64,000 nucleotides of DNA from Nicotiana tabacum (Eukaryota > Streptophyta > Magnoliopsida > Solanales > Solanaceae), in contig NC_134103.1 in NCBI RefSeq assembly GCF_000715075.1, positions 51,948,730 to 52,012,729 on the forward strand, written 5' to 3'. The translations under genes were made by a program, and so were the position numbers. Below are positions 55,445-64,000 of the stretch, piece after piece. Positions within the stretch are counted from its first letter, which is position 1, and each line of letters starts with the position of its first letter. Below the pieces are notes generated by a model. The model had not been told where the DNA came from. It was given only the letters and a program-made list of their open reading frames with translations, and made no database searches.

Positions 55445-56335
55445 TCAAGGGTATGACTCTGCAATATCTTCCCTAGCAAATAATACCTCTTCATCGGGAA
55501 AATACGTAGTGAGTGGCTCGTAATCCCCATCCACTGGGTTCTCTATGAGGTGGTTGGCTAAAGCTTGCCCCTTGATATCCTTCTGAGTTACGTACATAAT
55601 GTCAAATTCGCTGAGGAGAATTTGCCATTTAGCTAGATTTCTGGTCAGCATCGGCTTCTGGAAGATATACTTGAGCGGGTCGAGCCGAGATATCAGATGC
55701 GTAGTGTATGCTGACATGTAATGCCTTAGTTTCTGGGCAATCCAGGTCAGAGCACAACAAGTACGTTCTATCAAAGTGTATTTGGCCTTGCATGGTGTGA
55801 ACTTCTTACTTAAGTAGTAGATGGCATGCTCCTTTCTCCCAGTTTCGTCATGCTGTCCCAACACACAGCCGAAGGCGTTATCCAAGACTGACAGATATAG
55901 CAATAATGGCTTCCCGGGCTCGGGGGGAACCAACACTGGTGGATTTGACAAATATTCCTGAATCATGTCGAAGGCTTTCTGTCAATCTTCTATCCATTTT
56001 GTGGCAGCATCTTTTTTCAGCAACTTGAAAATGGGTTCACATATTACCGTCGATTGGGCTATGAAATGGCTGATGTAATTCAGTCTACCTAGGAAACTAA
56101 TCATATTTTTCTTACTCTTGGGTAGTGGAAATTCCTGAATGGCCTTGATTTTTTATGGATCCAGTTCTATCCCTTTCCTACTTACGATGAAGCCCAACAA
56201 TTTTCCAGCAGGGACTCCGAATGCGCATTTTGTCGGATTCAATTTCAAACTGTACCTTCGCAGGCGCTCAAAATATTTCCTCAAATCATCCAAGTGCTCT
56301 GAACTTTTTTTTGAGACTTAATGACAACATCATCC
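55445..56335 (-). pseudogene. RT thumb and first RNase H of element B
   Basis: The frame 55445-55966 has LVPPEPGKPLLLYLSVLDNA, GCVLGQHDETGRKEHAIYYL, KFTPCKAKYTLIERTCCALT and FQKPMLTRNLAKWQILLSEF, the usual RT-linked RNase H of gypsy elements. Between it and the YVDD site lies the RT thumb in another frame (AGKLLGFIVSRKG-like and LPKSKKN-like pieces at 56060-56230). This whole block is what element A lacks. Confidence 0.82.
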
Positions 56336-57169
56336 ACATATACTTCGATCTCTTTATGAATCATGTCATGAAAAAGGGTCGTCATGGCCCTTATGTAGGT
56401 GGCACCGGTATTCTTGAGACCGAACGACATGACTCTATAGCAGTAAACTCCCCAAGGTGTGGTAAAGGCTGTCTTTTCTGCATCTTCTTCGTGCATTAAT
56501 ATCTGGTGGTATCCGGTGAAGCAATCCACGAATGACTGCAATTCATGCTTCGCACAGTTATCGATGAGAATGTGGATATTTGGTATAGGGAAGTCATCCT
56601 TTGGACTAGCTTTGTTGAGATATCGGTAATCCACGCATATCCTGATCTCCCCGTCTTCCTTGGGTACTAGGATGATATTTGCCAACAGGCTAGGATAATT
56701 GGTGACCCTTACCACATTCGCCTCTATCTGCTTGGTCACTTCCTCCTTTATGCTCATACTCAAATCGGGCTTGAATTTTCTAGGTTTCTGCTTGACCGGC
56801 AGTGTGGTAGGATCGATGGGCAGTCGATTCCAGACAATGTCAGTACTTAATCCTGGCATGTCATCATATGACCATACAAACACATCGATGTATTGTCAGA
56901 GGAGCTCAACTAGTTTTTCCTTCTGCATGGCTTTTAGATGAATGCTAATTCTGGTTTGTTTCACTTCTTCTTCACTTCGAAGGTTGACCACTTCCGTTTC
57001 TTTGAGGTTGGGCTTTTTCTGACTCTCTAGTTGTTCGATCTCTTGTGGGAGATTGTCTGGCATCATACTCTCATCATACTCCTAGTAATCTGGGTTGTTT
57101 CTCTCGACGGTTTCGTTACATGTCACAATCACGGAACGCGTGTTTCTATTATTTTGATTACTGAAAAGA
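56281..57169 (-). pseudogene. Reverse transcriptase of element B
   Basis: From the putative splice acceptor the frame gives VTCNETVERN, an acidic spacer, then MFVWSYDDMPGL, IRICVDYRYLNKASPKDDFP, FVDCFTGYHQILMHEEDAEK, TPWGVYCYRVMSFGLKNTGA and the catalytic EVYVDDVVIKSQKK. A frameshift follows directly, joining to VQSTWMI and a stop. There are also stops near 56890 and 57080. It corresponds residue by residue to the RT of element A. Confidence 0.87.
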
Positions 57170-57345
57170 AAAACTAAGTATAAATGAAGTGGTAAATAAA
57201 GTTGCAATATTTTAAGAAAATAATTCTTTTTATTTCATCAAAAGAGGAACGTCTAAGCATTCAAAAGAGGCAAATGACAAAAAGGTACAAACACGGTGAA
57301 GGCCTCAATTGACCGCACACTTTTCAAAAAGAAATCTTTTACAGT
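57170..57345 (-). other. Putative Ogre-type intron of element B
   Basis: AT-rich gap between the G-patch frame and RT. On the minus strand it ends TTAGTTTTTCTTTTCAG, a strong 3' splice site. A possible donor is the GTAGTG close to 57350. It is matched by the same structure in element A at 8094-8280. Confidence 0.6.
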
Positions 57346-57893
57346 TCCACACTACCAAGACTCCCGACGAACCAAAGATGGACTGGCAGTCCAGTTCCGA
57401 GCTCTTCCCCTAGTTTGGCATCCGTGATGGTTGATGTCTGGATGTTAGTCCCTTCATAACATTCTTCAATCATATTCACGAACATCCTTCCCATTCCATC
57501 GATGATATCATCTTCTGGTGCTGAACTCTGTCCCGTACCCGAAACATGCTCTGACACAAAAACCTTTTTCCCGGAGCTACCGGTATGAGCTTTCCCCACC
57601 GGAGGCTGATATCCTATGCCGGCCCTTCCTTTCTGCCCATTAGGTTCAATTGGCTCTGTGATCTCGTCTGACCTGGCTCCCAACCCTGTTCCTGGTCTAT
57701 ATCCATATTTCATCATCTCCCTCATAGCCATGTTGGACTGCATTCCCAAGTTTTGTTTAGTCTCTTCTATTTCGGTGGTCTGTATGATTTCTACCGTATG
57801 GAAAGAAACTCTGTCTAACACTTCAATAAATGGGACAACATGCTCTAAATAAGCTGATTGGCCCCATTCTCCATGGTCTCTTGATATCCCCAC
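57339..57893 (-). pseudogene. G-patch segment of element B Gag-Pro
   Basis: Contains MREMMKYGYRPGTGLGARSD, a recognisable G-patch (GYRPGTGLG), then a Gly-rich region with GRAGIGYQPP and an acidic stretch ending before the intron. It sits after the protease, as in element A. An RNA-binding role is inferred from the motif. Confidence 0.75.
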
Positions 57894-58240
57894 TCAAATT
57901 TCATGCATTGGTGTGGAGTGAATGGGACGACCCCTGCCATGTCTATCCAGGGACTTCCTAGCAGCAAGTTGTATGAAGAAGAAATATCCATTACTTGAAA
58001 CAATATGGGAAATTCAACCGGCCAGATCTGGAAGGCCAAATAAATTTATCCGATAACATCCTTATGTGAACAATCAAAAGCCCTTACCCTCACGTGGCTT
58101 TCCTTGACTTCCTTCAAATGAATTCCCAACTCCCGCAGAGTAGAGAGCGGAAAAATGTTGACTCATGACCCTTCATCAACCAACACTCGGGACACCACTT
58201 TGTCCCCACTTTCTTATCTTCTGAAAGTGATCATATTTGC
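57845..58240 (-). pseudogene. Aspartic protease of element B
   Basis: The active-site region near 58165-58190 reads as a V-L-V-D-E-G-S segment, followed at once by a stop, then NIFPLSTLREL. The frame 57845-58039 then gives FQVMDISSSYNLLLGSPWID, the second conserved part. Frames differ between pieces. Confidence 0.75.
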
Positions 58241-60529
58241 TTCGACTATTTTCCCAATCATTGCGGCCAGCGCCTCACTGGTGGTGTCGGTTGGCATACT
58301 AATGCCACTTAGTACTTTTATTAGGGCATCCTTATGACTGTCAGAACTCATTAGCAAGTCCATGATTGATATTTGCGCCGGAGTTTTCTTGCGTTGCTCC
58401 TCCACAGAGTACTCTTTGGTCAACATTCTCTTCCAGAATTTGGCGGCTTCTGGGTCTTTTATGTTCCTTCTTTGAATCTGCTCTCTTCCCAAATTCCCTT
58501 GATTTTCATCTTTAGGAGCGTAGCATCTCCCTGACCTAGTCATACCGTAGGCTGCTACAGGGTTAGTCATCTTGGCCTTCCCTTTTTGCTGGTACGTCCA
58601 TGGGATAGTTTTGTATTCCTGACTCTTTTCGTCCCCTATAGCAATGGAAGGTCATTGCTGATAAGTATGAACCATCACCATAGGTCTCACTTGCACTGTG
58701 ATCATTGCAGTCCTTTGAGGTGGGATCCTTGCGGCCTCTATATTTCCTATTGTGCCAATCGTTCATTTCAAATTATATTCTTCATCCAATGTGATCATGT
58801 TGACCCCTGGTTTCGGTGATTTGGCAGCGGATTGCAATTCACATTGGGCTGAGCCGGAGTGCACTGAATGGATCCGCTTTTGATCAGTGTTTTAATCTCA
58901 TATTTCAGCTTAAAACAATCTTCAGTATCATGCCCAAGCACGTTTGAATGGTACACGCACCTTTTAGTTGTATCAAAATAATTAGAGGGATACTCAGGAA
59001 CTATTCCTTCAACTGGATGTATCAATCCTGCTCTTCTCAGTCTTTCAAACAATTGGGCTAGAGGCTCAGCAACCGGGGTATAATTTCTGGGACCCCTCTC
59101 TTCAAAATTGGGACGAGGGCGTGGTGCATAAGTGGGTCGGTTTTGGTGGGTAGTGATTTGGACAAGAGCATATGGTCGTTGTGGGCTCCAAGAGGGTTGT
59201 ATTGAGGTTGGGGGTGGTAATATGGTTGGGTGTTATAGATTGGAGCGTAAGCGAGTGGTGGTGAATGGTTGTTTGGGGAATAGGAAGTGTTTCTGTGATG
59301 TGGGTTGGGATGATAGTGAGGGACAAATGTTGAGACCTCTTCTTTCTTCTTCTTTCCGCTATCGATTGACCTTGATTGGATTTCCTTGCTGGCCGCTTGC
59401 AGTGCAGCCATGGATTGTACTTTACCAGATTTTATACCTTCTTCTAAGAAATCTCCCATCTTGACCAGCTCGGGGAATTTTTGTCCCATCATTTTTTGAA
59501 GTATATACCTTTCTGGGCCCTGATGAAATACTTGGTTAACTCACAGTCATCAAATGGAGGTTGTGCCTTGGCGGCTTTTGACCTCCAGCGATGTGCATAT
59601 TCTTGGAAATGACTCGGTCGGCTTTTTCTACAGGTTTACCAGTGCGAACCTATCGAGAGTGATATTTGTGTTGAATCGAAAGCGATTCATGAAATCTTCC
59701 ACCATATCTTCCAAGGTTCTCCAATTTTTCGGATCTTGTCGAGTATACCAGGTAAGTACTTCTCCCTTAAGGCTCCTTATGAACAATTTAATTCTTAGCT
59801 TCTCGTTCCTTCCCACTCTACTAACTTGTCACAATATGCCCTCAAATATGCGTGGTGATCACCTGTCCAGTCGAAGATATCTAACTTTGGAGGCTTATAT
59901 CCCACTGGCATATCCACATCAGGATGGATACACAGATCCTCGTAGTCCAAACTTTCACTTCCCCGGGCGACTTGGAGGTTCTTCATTTGTTTTCTCAAGA
60001 TTTGCAGCTGCTCAGATACTGACTCCTCTTCCTTACGCATATCTTCCCTCTCCATCTCAGCGTATTGGTCAATCTTACAAGGAACCCTGACCGTGACAAG
60101 TGCTGTAAAGGTAGGTTCAGAAATGACATATACAGGAGAAACATATCACTCATGGGTGGCGGTATGTGCCACGAATATGTGCTGATTTGGGTGAGTCGTA
60201 AAAGTGACTCCATCATGAGGAGGGGTGTGAGTTGTGTTGGTGGTGATAGGCGGGTTATGTGGTGTTTGAACGTACTATGGTACGTAGGGAGTATGGATAG
60301 GGGGATTTGGTGGGTTTGTGGGAGTTACTGGAGGTATGACTTGAGTGGTGGGGACTGAAGTTGGGGTGTTGTTATTTTGGCGTGATATGGAGGGAAAGTG
60401 GTCAGGAATTGAAGCTAAAGAAGGAAAGCAAGGTGTTTGAGGGAGCATTGTCACGGCAAGATGTGCTAGTTCCCTGATATGTTGTACTTCCTCCATTAAA
60501 GACTCCATCTCCTGGGCCATCGTGGCCAT
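58214..60529 (-). pseudogene. Gag and linker of element B
   Basis: At least three frames. The first (60529-59795) has MATMAQEMESLMEEVQHIRE, a Pro/Thr-rich stretch, DYEDLCIHPDVDMPVGYKPP and FDWTGDHHAYLRAYCDKLV. Next (59628-59816) is LRIKLFIRSLKGEVLTWYTR, the Gag core. Then come KFPELVKMGDFLEEGIKSGK and a His/Pro/Tyr-rich part (59058-59492). The zinc-knuckle variant RCVYHSNVLGHDTEDCFKL is at 58795-59052. The linker GMTRSGRCYAPKDENQG and KTPAQISIMDLLMSSDSHKD (58214-58570) precedes the protease. Confidence 0.85.
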
Positions 60530-61087
60530 GTGTTCATCATTTATTTTATCGTCCTTCTCTCACGATCGCCCCGGAATATCAACTATGACTAGAGCATGTT
60601 CAGTCGGGTTTTCTGTAGCAAACATCTTTCCCTTTGATCTTAGATTGTACGGTGGTTCCGCCAGTTTTAGGTTGACAAAAACCAACTTTATTTTGGGGAG
60701 TAATAATAAAGTAAAAAAACAAGAAGAAAGAAAAAAGTAGAAGAAACAGGAACCAGTTTCTTCATTTATACGAGCAGGAAATCACACCGAGCAATTTATT
60801 CGCGTATTCAGGCTAGCACATTTTCCTAGAATTCGTGGGACCTCTCATTGCCGGAGGTAGGCCTAAATCGCGAATGTTTGATAAATAATTAGACTTGACA
60901 CATTTAGATCCGGAACAAGTTTTGTTTTCTTTGATACTGTTTGGACTGAGAATAGTGGGAGCAAAGGTTACATCGCTGTTTCTGATATTCATAGAACTGC
61001 ATGGGCTTAAATAACTTGCCATTCAGGAAAGTAAGAAAACTGGGGATAAGGGTACAAAGTGGGAAAGAAGGGGGAATCAACCGATTT
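60530..61087 (-). other. Spacer between ORF1 and gag of element B
   Basis: No domain visible. It contains the CCGGAGGTAGGCCTA-like stretch (about 60850) shared with element A at the same place. Small frames on both strands are chance. Confidence 0.5.
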
Positions 61088-62695
61088 CTAGTAACCATCA
61101 CCGGAATCATTCCATATCTCCTCATCTTCTTCTTCTGGCTCTTCCTTTAGATCTTATTCAAACTCTCCTTCATCATCGTTGAACTTGGACTCCTCTCCCA
61201 GATCTCCCTCTGGCTCTGTCTCAGATTCTATCTAGATGCACTCCACTACCCGGTCATTGTCTTCAGCATGTGGTAATTTGTGATCGACGGATCCTGGGAC
61301 CACTTGACGGTGCATTAAGGTAGTCACAATGTAATGTGGTATAATCTCATGGTAGATTTTCAAAGCAACCACTGCATCCTCCAGCCAGGCTATACCCTCT
61401 CTGCTTGGTCGGGCTAGCTCATCTTTCTCGTTTATGCAGACATAATACTCCGGAGTGCACCACGAGTTTTGACCCATCAACATTGTGACCAGGTCGTTCC
61501 ACTATTCTTAGAGCCTTCTTATCCTAGGGATTGGAATCTGTCTGCTATACTCATCCTCATATAGCTTTGTCCTCGTCCATAAAGGCACATCCTGGATCAT
61601 TCTGAACTGTCTGAGAACCCGCAGGGGTGCGTATGGTTGGATGCCCTCAAGTCTGATCAACTCAATGAAGGATTTCTGATGAGTTTTAAGATTGCCCTGC
61701 CACCTAACCATGATACCTTCCAATTGATCCATTCTCCACTTAGATTAGTCAACATTTCTCTCCACTCTTCTTCTCCATATGGGGAGACCCAATGTCTCAT
61801 CCTCTCGTTGTGGTTGCAGATCATGTTGTTGACGCCCACAAATTAGTCAATGGTAGCCTCTCACTAGAAGAAATGTTCTGTGGCCCAGATCTGAAGTAGC
61901 AAGTTACAACCCTTAAATAAATCATACCCCAGCGCACATGCAAACAAAGCCCTCAGAATCTCAGCTAGTACCATCGACACCAGAGTAGCTTGAAGGTTAC
62001 CACGGAAGGTCGCCAGAACCATGGGTAATAAGTTGATCTGACCCCTCCTCTGCGGGAAGACCAATAATCCCAACAGTGCCAATGAGAAAATGAAAGGCCT
62101 GAGACTCTCCCACGTTGCTTGATCACACTGAAGCTCTCCCAAATACCACTCATAGATTTGCGATGTCCAAATCTATTGACAGTTGATCTAGGCTCACCCA
62201 TCCGTCCTCGATATTTCTCAGACCTCGACTGTTAGCTAGACCCAAAGCATTCAAGAACCTATAACCGGGCATAGTGACTGGTAGTATTGGTTTCCTTCCT
62301 ATGAATGGCAGCTCCGTGAAACTAGTAACTTCTTCCAATGTCGGTACTAACTCATAGTCAGCAAACTTGACCACCACCTTAGTCGGATACAAGAATACTA
62401 CCAGCAGGCGAGTGAGCACCCTGTCTTCTCGGATGTTTAGCAAAGCGGTCAGTGCCCCCAGGTGTGTTTGAATCTCATCTCCGTGTTCCCGGCGGATGTT
62501 CTTCCACCACTGCTTCAATCTGTGTGGCGCTTCCATCACCATGTTGATCTCATGGGATGTTTTTTTGGATTTCCATTTACTGAAGTAGGTAAAGAAAGTT
62601 ATTGGTAAGTGTTTTCTTCGGATCTTTAAGTGTCTCATTAGGTTTGTTCGTCTTTCCACATAAGTCATGTCGTTGGGTGTATGACCAGTTGACAT
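61088..62695 (-). pseudogene. ORF1 of element B (Ogre-specific extra ORF)
   Basis: Frame pieces at 62150-62695, 61508-61732 and 61232-61483 share one frame; 61864-62142 is in another, so there are two frameshifts. Recognisable parts are LKQWWKNIRREHGDEIQTHL, VVKFADYELVPTLEEVTSFT and ELPFIGRKPI (matching the FDDIEMTPLLEEIGGFAGLP part of element A's ORF1). GCNLLLQIWATEHF is also shared with A (LLLQIWLL). The C terminus is strongly acidic and stops at about 61088. A plant-mobile-domain relationship is inferred from pattern; function is unknown. Confidence 0.72.
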
Positions 62696-63143
62696 TAGGG
62701 TGGTTTTCCTAATTATGTGTCGATACCAAGGACCGACTCACCTAAGGATGATGCAATATGACTTATTTTTGTTAGAGTAGAGTGTTTCGTACTTTTGAGT
62801 TGGACTGAAGACTGCGAGAAGTTATGTCAGTTAACCTGACAAAGCCATTCTCTGAAACTAGAGAGTTTTGAAAAGAAGGTTCAGAGGGGTGTAAAAGACG
62901 ACCCTCGCGTGCCATTGTGTGTGATAGTGTATGGCCAAGACTCGATTGGAAGCAATGTGATGACAGTATATGTAAAGCAGTAACAGATAAGGGCCTAGCA
63001 ATAATGAGCATGATAATAAGCATAAAGAGCAAATAAAGCAGGTAAGCATGTAATTGCAAATTTAACTACAGTTAAAACAATGTACAAGCAAATCTAAATG
63101 CCAAATTCAATCTATGTCTGCTAAGATTAGAACCTAAGTGTTT
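62696..63143 (-). other. 5' leader of element B
   Basis: About 450 bp between PBS and ORF1, half the length seen in element A. No domain or clear motif is visible. Confidence 0.6.
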
Positions 63144-63161
63144 TCCCCAGTAGAGTCGCCA
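63144..63161 (-). other. Primer-binding site of element B, tRNA-Arg type
   Basis: On the minus strand TGGCGACTCTACTGGGGA directly joins the LTR edge at 63162. It matches the Ogre-type PBS for tRNA-Arg and differs from the site of element A at two positions. Confidence 0.8.
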
Positions 63162-64000
63162 TGTTGATGCACCCTATTTTGCACTATTCAAAACAAGATC
63201 CAACTTGTGGTTTCTCTGTTGTTGATAAAAGAGAGTCGCCACCTAATATTTAAAGGTTTACTAGGGTACCTATTTAATTACTAATGATTATATTCTTTAT
63301 TAGTCTGCTAACCTATGAGATTATGGGTAAGGGTTCTTGTTCTTCTAAGGGGAAAGTGCTAGGCACCCCTTAAAATCTACCTGAGGTAGAGCCATAGGAC
63401 TTAGACTAGATGTAGAACTAATTGTTTGTACTATGCCTTAACTAGTGTACAAAAGAGTATAGCTTACCATATATTAGGGCATAATTTCTATAAGGGAAGA
63501 GTATGGTTTAAAGAGGATGGATTTAAAGAAAAGCCTTTAGGAAAATAGTGTTGTTATATATAAACTTGAAAAGAACTTTGAAGGACGGAATGTTTATCAT
63601 GAAAGTGTTTAAAAAAAAGCTAAGTTAATAAACTTTGTTTCCTAAAGAATAGAAGTTCATATTATTCTAATGTGATGAAAGTGTTATGAAAATGATCCTA
63701 AGATGTACCTTGGTTTTAAATAGAAATCTGTTTGAAAGCCTTTGTTTTCGGGGCAGCAACACTTTAATATTTTCGAAATAGTTGATTCCCTTTTAGAAAA
63801 ATTAAACTCGCAACTCGATTCTGATTTTTCCTTTTGAAAGAGGGACTGCCACCTTTGTTATGCCTTTTTGATTCAAACATCTTTAAGAAAAGAGTTAGTA
63901 AAGCATAATAAGTTAATGACAACTTATGATTTGCGGATTGAGGATTAGTTGCTAACTAATGCCTCTTTTAATCCTAAACTCTTTACGGATTGCTTAGGTT
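63162..64000 (-). repeat. 5' LTR of element B, truncated by window end
   Basis: Starts TGTTGATGCACCC, where the 3' LTR and the inverted copy both lack GAT. The first 839 bp of a roughly 4.9-kb LTR are visible. No gene is visible. Confidence 0.88.

Larger units (their letters stand above)
41387..64000 (-). mobile_element. Element B: second Ogre/Tat retrotransposon, right end outside window
   Basis: Minus-strand element inserted in chromovirus D. Going from its 5' side: LTR (63162 onward), Arg-type PBS, leader, ORF1, gag, protease plus G-patch, intron, RT, RNase H, second archaeal-type RNase H, integrase, a 2.3-kb 3' UTR with two tandem arrays and several cassettes, PPT, and an interrupted 3' LTR. 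The same order as element A but with dissimilar LTR sequence, so a different family of the same lineage. Frameshifts and stops occur in every gene. Confidence 0.87.

Noticed and set aside
57339..57893. A host G-patch splicing factor
   Set aside because: It lies between the protease and RT of element B and has a counterpart at the same place in element A.

Overview
This is a plant nuclear heterochromatin window made almost entirely of nested Ty3/gypsy LTR retrotransposons. I see no host protein-coding gene, tRNA gene or rRNA gene. The LTR styles, the mix of Ogre/Tat, Athila and chromovirus elements, and the initiator-Met and Arg-type primer sites suggest a large-genome dicot, most likely Solanaceae (Nicotiana-like). 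That assignment comes from general familiarity, not from a search.

Layout, left to right. (1) 1-18658: element A, a minus-strand Ogre/Tat element of about 19 kb, cut by the left window edge. Order in its own direction is 5' LTR, Arg-type PBS, extra ORF1, gag, protease plus G-patch, intron, reverse transcriptase, RNase H, integrase, long 3' UTR with tandem repeats, PPT, 3' LTR. (2) 18659-22698: 5' leader and 5' LTR of a minus-strand element E, into which A inserted. (3) 22699-25847: 3' UTR and 3' LTR of a plus-strand Athila element. (4) 25848-26269 and 36610-37209: one older LTR-like repeat split by element C. (5) 26270-36609: element C, a complete plus-strand chromovirus with near-identical LTRs and a 5-bp target duplication. 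(6) 37210-41386: 3' LTR and truncated integrase region of a minus-strand chromovirus D. (7) 41387-64000: element B, a second minus-strand Ogre/Tat element. It inserted into D, and its 3' LTR is interrupted at 41738-46863 by an inverted copy of the D/LTR-B boundary.

No element looks able to make all its proteins. A has stop codons and has lost the RT thumb and first RNase H. B has several frameshifts. C has seven in-frame stops and one frame change. D is truncated. A and B are clear relatives in coding order but their LTRs are not alike, so features they share outside the genes deserve attention.

The most interesting signal is in the 3' UTRs of A and B. Both carry tandem arrays whose monomers are small stem-loops, with the two arms changing together between monomers. 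Both also carry a short cassette with an outer CTACG/CGTAG-type pairing around a variable inner hairpin. One cassette lies 30 nt beyond the integrase stop in each element, and another lies near the PPT, so cassettes bracket the arrays. This looks like a selected RNA or DNA structure that I do not recognise from a named family.
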